From Pipra filicauda (Eukaryota; Chordata; Aves; Passeriformes; Pipridae): a stretch of 64,000 nucleotides of DNA. A model generated the notes under the pieces. That model was not told the DNA's origin. It did no database searches and was given only the letters and a program-made list of their open reading frames with translations. The position numbers and the translations under genes were made by a program. Positions 1-12,500 of the stretch are shown here, piece by piece (within the stretch, counting starts at the first letter, position 1; every line of letters begins with the position of its first letter). Location of the stretch: assembly GCF_003945595.2 (NCBI RefSeq), contig NW_024104304.1:930001-994000 (forward strand). Direction: 5' to 3'.

Positions 1-175
1 CTCTGGCTCTGCCGCGGTCCTAGAGCGGCCCGGAGCAGCGAAAACAGCTGCGGCCGCTCGAAACGGCCGAGCTCGCCCGCGGCTGTTACCGGCCCGCCCC
101 GGCTCGGTCGTGCCTCGGAGCCGCTACGCTGAAGCTCAGGCCTCGGCTCTCGCTGGGGTTTCGGCCTTAAACATG
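1..175 (+). promoter_or_regulatory. ZNF451: CpG-rich promoter and probable non-coding first exon of ZNF451
   Basis: The first ~160 bases are strongly GC- and CpG-rich, with a GC box around 88-98, and the sequence becomes AT-rich immediately afterwards. This is the usual look of the edge of a vertebrate CpG-island promoter. The start codon lies in the next exon (462-545), so a non-coding exon 1 must lie here or just upstream. I cannot fix the transcription start. Possible exon 1 donor sites lie near 219 and 240, and neither can be chosen without transcripts. The island is probably cut by the window edge. Confidence 0.6.
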
Positions 176-464
176 TTATTGGGCTGCTACACTGCAGCGG
201 TGGCTGCTGGAGGAGTATAGGTATTGGTACGCTTTGTAGGTTAAGCCATGTTTTACATACTTGGAAAAATACAGCAGCGTGGTTCGAGTCAAAGTCGTTT
301 ATTGCTTCTTCGGGTATCGGTAATAATTGTCAGTGAATGAGAGACAGGCTTGTTGAGTGCAGATAGACTGTAAAGCCAAAGCAGGCATAAAATGGAAAAT
401 GCTGTTTAGTTAAAGAAAAAAAATAAAATGCTGTATCATGTTTTGGTTTCTGTCTGTTTAGATA

Positions 465-545
465 ATGGAGTCTCATAGCTCTGTCAGCCTTCACAGGAGT
501 AAATCACCAGCTTCTGAAAGTGAAGACGAGATTGAGTTTGTTGGA
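465..545 (+). CDS. ZNF451: ZNF451 coding exon 1 (exon 2): start codon and SIM1
   Basis: The exon begins at 462 after a pyrimidine-rich acceptor ending TTTAG. It encodes residues 1-27 and ends in phase 0 at a GTAAGT donor (546). Residues 18-26 are acidic and run into the hydrophobic core IEFV, the first SUMO-interaction motif. The N-terminal 17 residues are serine-rich and poorly conserved relative to the mammalian protein. Confidence 0.93.
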
Positions 546-3500
546 GTAAGTAGATCTTGTACCGGAAGCACACTGCTTGTTGTAATTAATACATTCTCAA
601 TAGTCCAGTTAAACAGGACGGGGATTTTGTTTACTCTGTTGATGGTGATTACATTTTGATGGAAAGCATTACTCTTGCATTTAAAGATAATTTGATTTGT
701 GAACCTCTGTGTCAGATAACAAGTTGATCTTAAAGATTTATGTGCCCTTTCTTGAAAGAGTATAAGATTATGTCAGTTGGTCCTATAGAGAGAATATGGA
801 CTGGAGTATCCCAACAGGTCAGTGGGGAATTACAGTGATCAATTACATATATAAGAAGTCACTGTAGAGGACTTTGGTAATCGTTGCATAGCATTTTGCT
901 ACATGAATAGTCCCACCTAACTTAACGGAATAAAGCAAAACAATGTTAAAAACACTGTACTTGGTTTAGAAGAAGAGGGAGGAAATTACAGGTAAGCGAC
1001 CTTAAACAGTCCTCTCAAGGTGTGAAGCACTCTATAGTAGCTACAGTACAACAGGTAATCTAATACATTCAAGTAAAACATGTCAGTAACTTCAAGACAC
1101 TTTTATCTATTGGATGTCCAAGAAAAGCAGAATATTTTCATGCTGCTTGTGATCTGGACTCAATCTGTCATCAGTGAAGTGGTGCTAAATTGCAGGGTTA
1201 CATAGGAACACAGTTTTTTTAGGTTGGGAAAGACTGTTAAGATCATTGACTCCAACTGTTAATCCAGCACTACGAAGTACACCACTAAACCATGTCCCTA
1301 ATTGACTCAACTGTTAACCCAGCACTGCTAAGTCCATCACTAAACCATATCCTAGGTGCCACATCTACACATCTAAAGATGTTTTTCCTGAAGGAACAAG
1401 TCATATGAATAAGATCAAGTGATTAATTGATGCCAAGATTATTAATGGCTGATTTCCTGTGCATTTGTCTCATTTTTGAACAGTATGCTGAACAATAACT
1501 AGACTTTTTCTCCTGCTCTATTTTATATGGTGCTTGATTAAAGCCTAGGTTCAATATACAGACTTTTTCTGCAGGGGTATTTAAATGCTTGAGTGTGAAG
1601 GATTTTTAAGTAGTTGAATATCTCAGAAACTTCTTAATCTTGTAGTTGATTTGGTCGAAATTAACTAGTGAGTTCAAAGTTCATTATATACATACAAGCG
1701 TTCATGTGTGTCTGCAGCAGAGGATTTGGGGTGTTGGTAAATGAACTGGCAGTGTGGGCTTGCAGCCCAGAAAGTCAACTGTATGCTAGGCTGCATCAAA
1801 AGCAGCATGGTCAGCAGGTCAAAGGAGGGGATTCTGTCCCCTCACTCCACACCACCTGAAGCGCTGCATCCAGCTCTGGGGTCCCCAGCACAGGAAGGAC
1901 ATCAACCTGTTGGAGTGAGACCAGAGGAGGGCCACTAAGTTGATTAGAGGGATGGAGCACCTCTCCTGTGAGGAAAGACTAAAAAAATTGAGATTGTTCA
2001 GCCTGGAAAAGAGAAGGTTTCAGGGTGACCTAGTTGTGGCCTTCCAGTACCTGAAGGCAGCCTGTAAGGCTGGAAAGGGACTGTTTACTAGAGCATGTAG
2101 TGACAGGACCAGGGGAAATGGCTTCGAACTGAGAGTAGATTTAGATTAGATATTAGGAAGAAGTTCTTTACTGTGCAGGCAGTGAGGCTTTGCAACAGGT
2201 TGCCCAGAGTTGTGGATGCCCCATCTCTGCAAGTGTTCAAGGCCAGGTTGGATGGGGCTCTGGGAAACCTAGTCTAGTGAAAGGTGTCCCTGCCCACGGC
2301 AGGTGGATCGGTACTTGATGATCTTCAAGGACCCTTCCAACCCAAACCATTCCATAATTCTTTTATCATCATTGTAAAAGCTTCATTTTCTTCAAACTGG
2401 GCAAAGAATGAGGAAGCTAGTATAGCTTGGAATGCATAATGATTGAAGGGCTGCTGGAGCACCAGGAGCAGTAACTGAAAGAGAACTGAAAGAAAAGAAC
2501 TAAAATCAACACTTCTAACTACTTTCTTTTTATTTTCTTGGCTTTGCCTGTGGATAATACAGATCCTTTGTGGTCCCAGTGACAGTTGCTTCCAAGAGAG
2601 GCTGCTAGATATAAGAAGATGACTGTGCTTAGTCTTTTGCAGGATTTATATCCTGGGGTGAGAAGCTTACTGTTGTCATTGATGAATATATGGGGAAAGG
2701 CATGTGACCCTGGCCAGCACCTAATGTCAGCAATGTGTCCTCAGATCTCTCCTTTGCTCTGAGTGAGGATGACTTCAGACTTTGCAAAAGGATTTCCAGA
2801 CTACTTGGCTAGCTTTAGATCATCGTTTCCATATAATAATGTGTATGGCTGGAAGTGTGTAGTCTCCATAAATGTTACATGTGGATGCTACCCGATTGCA
2901 TCCATGTCCTAAAGACTCGGTGCACAAGATGGTACTGTATAAATTGAATTAGAGAAGCTACTGAGGTATTTCAACCTGTGTTCATTTTAATAGACAACAA
3001 TTAGTTGTAGGCCATGTGATCTCTGTGTTTTTCTTCCCCCTTTTTTTTTTTTCTTCTTGACAGCTGGGTGTGGTTTTGGTGTGAGTTTTTTTGTTTCTTT
3101 GGTTTGGTTTTCCTTGTTTGTTTTTTTTTTTTTCGATTTCCTTCACTGTATTAGGGTATTTGAGGACAAAAAGTCCTCATTTGATGGAGCAAAGGCAATC
3201 TCTGCTGCTGCCAGAGTCTTTTAGCTTTTACAGTCAGTTTAATCCTCATCCAGAAAACTATTCTTACTTAATTTCCCACCTTTTACTTTGTCATTACAAT
3301 GTATTTTGTCCACTTCATTACATTCTAAGTTTTGCATACCAGCAGAAAAATATAATTTAATCTGCAATGCAAGCTGTTATTCCTAGTTTCTTAAGATAGG
3401 ATGGTCTTGCCCCCATTTTGTTTTCTTGGGAAGGATAAGGCAAGAGTGAAGAAATTCACAGATGTAATGGGGTCTGTAGCACTTAAGTAGATAGATAACT

Positions 3501-6500
3501 CAAGTTTCCACGGTTTGCACCAAAAGCATTGGACTTAGAGGGGAATTAGTTAATACACCAAATCAAGTGATTCACTAAAATACGGTAGCTACCATTTAAA
3601 TATTTTACTTCCTTTCTCCCTGAGATGTTAAATATTAGATATTCAACTGAAGTATTTGTCTCTCTGGCTTTTACTTGTATTGCAGCAGGAGCTGAATAAA
3701 ATGGTAGTGGTGTTAGGAAGCATCTCCGAAGTAGAACTTTTATTTTTGCACTCAACCAAGGACTTGAATTTTTGTATTTACTAGGTTATAGAAATCAAAA
3801 CTTCATAAGTGTTTGTTGGTTTGCAATGTTGGTCAGTTACTCAGTCTTGAAGTTGGACGTCTGTTAGGGCACAAATTTAGAGCACAAATAGTACTACTTG
3901 GGTCAGTTTTTAAAATTTATTTTATTGTAAACTTGTTCTATGATAAGTGTGTTTACATAGTGTATACACAATTTATGCTCATAAATATTTGTCAAAGATA
4001 AGTTTGTGGTCGCATACGTGAAAGCTAGTTTCATGTTTTCTGTATGCTAGTGTGTGTATAATTATGCAAAAGTTTAATTGTGCTGTTTAAGTAAACTGGG
4101 TATTTGGTCTGAATGCACGTAAAGCTAAAAACTGAACAAATAAAACACCTTGCATGATGGACAAGGTGTCTGTTAGCTAGACCTGATTACCCAAAGACTG
4201 AGTGAAATGAGGGAGGGGGAGAAAGAGACCACAGTTTAGGGCTTTTGGAGAAAACTTCTGGAGGCAGTAAAAATGAGCATCACAGAAGTCTTTGAGAAGA
4301 CGGTCTTTGGAGATGAATATGAAGCTCCATCTTTACCAGTTGCCAATTAAACAGTTTTGATTATATCAACAGTTAAAATTGGTATTTTGTGTAGCATAGT
4401 GAAATTACAGTTTTGTTGATTTAATGCTAATGCTTTCAGGCAAAGCTGTGAATAACAGCAGAGATGCCACAGCTGCCTGGAGACTTAAAAACCTAGAAAT
4501 TCTTCTACTAACTGAAAAAGGTGCGATTTTTTTTTTTTGTTGGTAGCTCTGTGGCATTGCTGTTGGTTGGTGAGAAGAGTGGCTTTTGAAGATTATTTAG
4601 AGAAGTAATGGAGGAGTGGAGAATGGCTGGGGTGTTTTTGTTTGGTTGGGGGTTTGGTTTTCTTTGCTTATTTTGTGTTTGGGTTTTGATATTTTTGTTT
4701 GTTTGAATGTGAAGGATGTGCTTACAAGATGTGAAGACTGAGCATATCTTAGTGCTAGTGCATCTGAGTACTTAGTACTTGATGTCTTTCTGGGTGCCAG
4801 GTATGCCAGTATAGTCAGCTAGAGAGGCTCCAGCTTTCAGCTGTTCAATGAGAGCATGTTGTTTTTCTGTAATCTGAGGCTCTTTTATGCCAAGATACTA
4901 TTTAGCTGGTGGTGCTCATCTTGTGGGGAGTTACGAAGAGCTGGACAAAGCTATCTGATCCACAGTTTCTTAGCTCTCCTACAGTGATGGAATCTTCAGT
5001 GTTGGCATTACTATTTAGTTGAACCAGTTGGAAAAAACCAAAGTAATTAAAATTCTCATAACTTTGAATTTGTGGCTCATCCTGTGTGGAGGTGAGCATT
5101 ATGCAAAAATTGGATAGAAAAAGGCACAGAATTTGATAGGAAAAAAGAACATTTCATGTGTGCAAACAACGTTTAAACAAGTGTAATATTACTTGCATTA
5201 AATTTACTGTTCTTGTCACTAGAGCTTCCTAGACTTGAAACCAAGTTATTCTGCATTTCAGCTGTCAGTTTTGTGAGTTCTATTTAGTTGCTGAACCCAG
5301 AGAGTAAATAAACACAAATAGGGGAAATCTCTGCCTTTGAAGAAGGTACAGCTGTTAGGATCAGAGCTGAACATTTCAAAACACATTATTAAGCTGATTG
5401 GATAGTCAGGTGGTCTGAGTGTGTCTTTGAACTCTTACTTGCTAACAGCTGTTTAATAAAGATTTAATTTCTTAAAAGTTGTACAGAGACTGTCAGTTTC
5501 TACAGAAACAAAACTGTAATGGATTTTTTTTGTATTTCATTTAACAACCACATTATGTTTATTTAATCCTAAAAAATTAAGCACTCTTTTGGGGTAATTT
5601 GAGGCCTGCAGCTTGATTCATATAAGCTTTTGTTATCTGTCCAAGATATCATTCCTCTTCCTCCCTGGTGATTGTTTATGCCTGGCCATCTGAACAGCTT
5701 TACTGCCTTGAAAGGTGTAACAATGTAAAGAATGAGATGCAGTAAGAGCAGTAGAGAGGATTGCACGCTGCTTTTCTCTCCACTACTTCTCATGAGGCAG
5801 TAAGTCTTCCTAGCCTGCCCTATGTGGTTCACTGCTAATATCTTGAAGAAACTGCTAAATATGTGGCAGAGATGGTACTGTACCTCTTCAAGAAGTCAGT
5901 CTGCTGGGTACTGTAAGTCCTCCTTCTGCCTGGAAAACTTCACTTTCTAAGAAATAAAGCATAAATATGGAGTATATAACAGCTCTGTGGTATCTACCAG
6001 ATATATTGCCAGAAAATGGCTAATACTGTAGTTTGGTCAAAAACTCTGTCATGATTTAGGTGGCATTGCATGTACAGATTTAAAACAAACAAAAAAAAAC
6101 CAACAAAAAACCAAACCATCACCCCTGGCATTACAAAAAAAAATAAACTTATCTTTGATTTTCATTTATTTACTTTGAAGCTAGATAATAACTTTCAGAA
6201 TCACATTCACTTTCTGTGGAATGTGAAGATTTTAGTTCACTTTGCCTCTCATTGAAGATACAAACACATGTGACCACGGGTATGAGTTAGGGTCACTAGG
6301 AATATTTTTGTTTGGTGTATGTGGACTTACTCATTCTGTTTCATGTTCATTATACTGATTATTTAGTTGGCATGTGATGATGCTCTAGCATGATACAGGT
6401 TTGGGGTTTTTTTTGAATGACGTCATGTTATATGGACATAGTGCTTCTTTTTTGCCTTTAAAAACTGAAGACTTACAGCAGTGAGTATGGATGGAGCTCC

Positions 6501-9500
6501 ACATGTTATTTAGTACATCTTCTTTAAAAAATTTATAACCTATGTGCTTAGTTTGGATTGCTGACTCCAGTTTTTCTTCTATGTTTGCTTTTTTATGTTT
6601 GTTCTGACATTGTACTCTCTACTGGAAGCTTGTACTAGAAATGGTAAAATTGGTATAATTGGAGAGTGAATTGGAGACATCCTAAGGAGGAGACAAAACC
6701 AGTCAGTAACCTTTAGTGACTCACAGAGGGAATGGAAAAGAGGGACAAAAGATGGGAAATATGCATGCAAAAGAAGCATATGGCTGTCAAGCTAGGAAGA
6801 ATAGAGAAGACCTGAGTATTTGTTGATAGCCAGGGTTGTTGGGCCTTCATATTCCTGCATGGAGTCCTGACAAGGCTTCCTGGATGTATATCTTTGAAAC
6901 TGAGTGCTGGACAGACTGTTTGGACATGTGTCTTTGTGCTTCTGAGTATGTGGTGTGAATGGGTAAAATGTGTTTCCTTTTAAAATAAAATGACCTCCCC
7001 CTCATTGTGATTCCAATACAGAGAAAACACTTGTGACCTGTCTGTGGAATATCTGCTCAGAGAGGAGTAATCTTCAGGGCTTAAATGTGTATGAACTGTT
7101 TCCCACTTTCTTAATGTTTGAAATGCCCGAGGAGTTTAATTTCTTGTTTATTAGGTCTGGCTGAGATGAAGTTCATTTTCCCCATAGCAGCCCTCACAGT
7201 GCTGTGCTGTGCATTGGTGACTAGAAAGGTGTTGATAACACACCAGTGTTTTGGTTACTGCTGAGCAGAGCTCCCTCAGCATCAAGGCACTCCCCAACCT
7301 TCCCCCCTCATCAGTGAGCATGGGATGGGCAAGGTTTTGGGAGAGACATAGCCAGGACAGCTGACTCAAACTGACCAAAGGGATATTTGTACCATTTAAT
7401 GTCTACTCAGTAATAAAAACTAAGGAAAAGGACAGTGGCTTGAGTAACCTGATAAAGTGGGCACCCCTGCCCATGACAGACGGGTTGGAACGAGGTGATC
7501 TTTAAGGTCCCTTACAACCCAAACCATTCTGTGATTTGCTATTACATCATTTGTCTTATGGAGCAGCTATTGTGTGTGCTGAAGCCCTTGGGAAGTGGCT
7601 GGTCGTTGCGTGATGACGGGAAGCAGAGAATAAATCTTCTGTTTTCCTTTGCTTCCACATGTGGCCTTTGCTTTCGCTTTATTAAACTGCCTTGACCTTG
7701 ACCCAGGAGGATTTTTTTTCATCTTGTTTTGTCCCCAACCTTGGTCTGCTGAGGAGGCGAGTGATAGAGTGGCTTGGTGGGCACCTGGTGTCCAGCCAAG
7801 ATTAGGCCATCACGCTTTTGGAATTGAATTTGTGTTTTTAAAAACAAAGCGAAAAAAACTCTGAAAGAAGAAAACATTTAACATTGCATAGTGAAATCTG
7901 AGGCTGTTCCTATCTTGGTAACAGGCTGCTACCCTATTACCATTGAATTAATGGCACAGGTTGAGTATCTTTAAAAATGTAGGTCTGAGTTGATTGAGAA
8001 GGTGAAGAATATAATGTTATTAGGCAAGTCCAGATTATTAATTTGATTTTTTTTCTACTTGATATCTGTGTATTAGATTATTTTTGAGTACTTGTTTGCA
8101 TGTTTTACCAATTTTGTGGAATAGTCTGTTTAGTGGAAAAGTTCCCATGCCAGAATTTCCTTTACTGCACTCTCTTGAAACCTTGGTGAAATGCTAATGC
8201 TGACAATGTGCTATAATGTATGCAACATTTTATCTCAAAGGACAACAATTCAGTGCTTTTGTGTGTGTGTTTTAATACTTTATTCCAGGAAGGACCTTTA
8301 AGACCTGTACTTGAATGTATTGATCTTGTTAGCAGTGAAGATGAAGAACCTAACAGCAGTTCTTATGTTCACGTGAGTATGTTGTAATATATTTTAGGAC
8401 ATCTCAGTTGAATAAAATAATTGCTCTTCTGTATTTTTTCCTATCAGTTACTTTTCACAAAAGCCTTATTAGAGGTATTTTTAACAAGTAATAATTAAAT
8501 AAATAACATATAAGTATTTTGATTTTTTTTTTTTTCCTACTGTTGAGTGGAAGGCAAGAATGCCAGCACTTCCATTTTTTTCCAGAGCTGTTTTTTGCCT
8601 CCTTGAAATGGGCTTGGAACTTTTATTTGTCTTTCAGTCATGTTAGCGAGTGTGTTGAAGAAAAATATCACTTTACAAGCAGCCTCAGAAGTCTGTGTGT
8701 CCAGTTTCTAGCCTGCAAATGTATCTGGTCTACTCCCAGGCCTTTTCTTTCTAAAATAACTTTTTAAGAAAGATGTATAGGTTGGAGGACCTTATTCCAA
8801 TGACAGGCTGGTTTTATCTCTGCCTAATCCTTCATAATCCCTCCTAAGACTGTATGAGTCAGAAGCAGGCTCTGTTTATCCCCCGATCTTATTGTGCCTG
8901 CTCTGTAGGGCCTTGGATAGTGGTGATTAACCCTACTGGAGTTGGCAGCAGTAGCCATCTCTTGACTCGTGTTTTACAGTGTTACAGTAGAGGATGTTTG
9001 TAATAATACTGGTGCTTAAGGAAAGGTGGATCTTCTGTATATTCACAGGCTGACTCTACGGTGTTGATTGCTAGAGCTAGTTGTGTAATAGGAGCAAATT
9101 ACAGTGTATGGTCTATCCCTTATGCTAGAAAAAGCTAATGATCTGCCTTTCTGAAGATAGTAGTTAGAGCTATAATTGTATCAGTTCTCAGTTTTTCAGG
9201 TGGTCTGCATGTTGGCTTTCAAATCAGTAGATATTTTGTTTACTTACTTAAAATAATTTACTTAATTTTTCATTTGTTGGAGACTTCTAGGACACCCAGC
9301 ACAATCATCCATGTTCGTCTACTGCTTTGGTGAGGCTAATGTTTATGTTGAATTGCCTTGAATGTGTGGAGAGGAGAGTTGTTTTACCTGCTTCTTTAAT
9401 AGAAGTTACAGATGTTGATAAATAGGAAGAGAAAACTAGCAAGGTAGATCATGGAACTTAGAATAAGAGTATCTGTACTGAATTATGTCCTGATGCTTGG

Positions 9501-12500
9501 GCATCACTTTTCACTGTATTAGTGCCTGTTACTTAGTCACCAAATAAGTGTTTAACTTTTCAATTGTAGAGACCTTCTAAGCGTAAGGATCACATTGACT
9601 ATCAGAAAGAACGAGTTGCATCAACCCTGGATCGTCTGGCACGACATGTTGAAGTAGAGAAGCAGCAAAAAGAAGAGAAAAACAAAGCCTTTAAGGTATT
9701 GGGAGTATTTTGTTTTGGTAGAATTGCATCATAAAGGCCTTGTAGTCACAAGAGTCTTTGTTTTCACTACTAAATAAATAAAAAGATTGGTGAGCCAGAC
9801 CTGGAACTAGCAACTAGGCTTCTGTGGCATCATTCGAAACACAATACAGACTTTGTCTCTTCAGTGGCTTTTAACTGATAAATTTGCTAGTCTTATTGCA
9901 GTTCCTGAGGATGGGAAAAAACAAAATTCGTGAAAATCAATGGCAAAAATTTTTCTCTTGTTTGTATATATAGCAGAGGAACCTTAACATCAGTTACTCT
10001 TGCTGAGTAATTGAAAAATAAGAGTTATCACAAACAGCCATGCAGCAAGCCTACTCATTTACTTGCTTTTGACTGAGATTTTTGGGAAACTGTTTGCCAC
10101 ATTAAATTTCTGTATTGAGTAATATTTTATAATGTGATACAACTTTCTGTGTTTTAAGGCATAATTTTAAAGTTGAATCCTGTTAATTGCATTGGGCAGC
10201 GATTTGAAAGGCTTGTACTTTTTATTTCTATTACCAACTGGGAGATGCAGTCAGCGGGCTTAATGGAAGGGCTGCTCTCTGTGGGAACCTGGACCGCTTG
10301 AAGGAATGGGATTACAAGAACTTCATGAAATTGAACAGGAACAGAGTCAAATTCAGTATTTGTGGAACATGCTGTCTTTCCAGCCTAATTTTCTCAACAC
10401 TTTTAAAATCACATGATTGTACTACAGTTACAGCTTTTTATATTCTACACTAGACTGTGCAACTGTAATACAACAGAGTAAAAGGATGTTGGATATAGTC
10501 CAAGGTAGCCTTGAAGTCCAGAAGCCTACATCCCTCTCCTGTCTCCTCTACGGAGAATTTGGCAATCTGTTAATGTTTCCACATACAGTTTTCCATGTGT
10601 CAAGCGGAGTCAGAGATAACTATGTAGCTTTCAATGTACTTTGAGAATGAAAGCTAAAAAATCCTTTGTTAAAGATGAATATTTTCCTCCTGGGTGGCTC
10701 TTTACTCCTCATCAGTTAATGCAACTTGCAGAATTAAATTTAGTTTTCAAAGTGAAGATGCCAGGTTTTTTCCTTGTCAGTGGAACAAACTGGCTCTTTG
10801 GTTTCAATAATGATTTTGTGCTGCTTGTTTAAAACTTCGTGATTATTTGTTTCTCTTTATAAGATTATAATCTTATGTACATGCTACAGAAACTTCAGTA
10901 GTTACAGTAAAAGTAAATTAATTGACACAAGATGTAGCTCTTGCTTTGGGGGAAAAAATTACTGGTTCTTAAATTTTTTTTATTGCCCTTATGTTCTGTC
11001 TTTATTGTGGTAAATAGAAATGAATCAAGTTGTAAGATTTTATTTTTCCCCTACTTTAGGCTTTTGTGGATGTGGGTTTTGTTGGTTTTTTGGAGTTTTT
11101 TTCCTTGTGTTTTTAGAAACTCATATGTAAGTTTTGGGATACATACCTAATCTTTCATTTTTTTAAAAATAATTTGATCACCACCTTGCCTGGTATGTTT
11201 TCTCTCGCAGGAGAAGGTTGATTCCCAATATGCTCATGGGTTGCAAGAATTAGAATTTATTCGGGAACATAGTGATACAGAAGCTGCAAGGTTATGTGTG
11301 GACCAGTGGTTAAAAATGCCAGGTAAGAGTAGGAAGCTAAGTTTCAGTGATGGTTTCTAAATCCTGAACTGGAGAACAGAACACGTGATAATTGCATTGA
11401 GCTTGCAGGTGCCATGTGCATAACCTAATCCTACAATATTAACTTTGCCAGCATATGGCATTTGAAAGTTCTTAAACACTCATTTCCATAAAATCCATTC
11501 TTCTAATGCTTTACTGTTTAGGAAACGTAAGATACAAAATCTAGAAATCACTAAGGCAATGTTAACAATTTTTATAGAAGAAGCTGCTAGGAAGAAAAAA
11601 TACTACTATTGAACTGCTGCTTGGGAAGATGTCTACATGAGTAAGTGTAACTTCAGGATGTTTAGTGAATTTCAAATAGTACCTCGATGAAGGGTGTGAA
11701 AGTGCTTAAAAAGTTACACTGCTGGGAATTGAAGAAAATGAAAGAGCAGACTTCCTGAGTAGGATTGTACATTGTTAGTTTGCTTTTAAGAATCACTGTA
11801 ACTTGATTTTTAAATGCTTTAGGGATTATGTGTTATTTTGTTTGTTTTCTTAAGCCTCTATAATCTAGGTTCTGGTTAAGTACATTGTTTTATAACACAG
11901 GTCTGAAACCAGGCTCTGTTAATGGTGGAAAAAGGGGTGCTTGTAAGAGGGCAGCTCAGACACAAGTCAACAGCAGTCCCAAACACTGCCCTGTGATGCA
12001 TTGCAACAGAGAGTTTGATAATGTACATCTTCTTCTAGGTCACCTTCAAAGGTAAGGACATAGTACAAGAGCTCAGTGCAAGATATCATAATGAAAGAAT
12101 ATGCTCTAACTTAGGACATCAGCATCAAGTCTACTTTAAACTACCTGTACTGACGAAGTTCCATTTTGAGAGCCAATTAATATGTTACACAATTTATATA
12201 GATGATGTGATGAACTTCATAGGGGTTTTTTTGTTGTTTTGGTTTGGGTTTTTCGGGTGGGTTGGGAAGTTGTTTGTTTTTTTCCATTCAGAATTTATTT
12301 CTTGTTGAGCGTTTTGTAATACATGGGTTTTTTGAGAAACAAGATTTCTATTCTCCAGTTCTATAGTATCTTCATTCAAACTTGAAAAAGAGCAAAAGGC
12401 TGCCTTACACAATTTGATGGTAAGATTAAAAAAAAAAAAAGCCCATAATGAATAGAAAGAGGAACAAGAGCTATAGGTCAGACATCTGTTCATAGCTGAT

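Larger units (their letters stand above)
546..8288 (+). other. ZNF451: ZNF451 intron 2 (7.7 kb)
   Basis: This intron separates SIM1 from the PLRP-SIM2 exon. It holds an antisense CR1 (1200-1372), a sense CR1 (1716-2362), T-rich low-complexity tracts (about 3036-3132) and an LTR with a nested CR1 (7145-7812). The rest (about 2365-7140) shows nothing I recognise. Confidence 0.8.
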
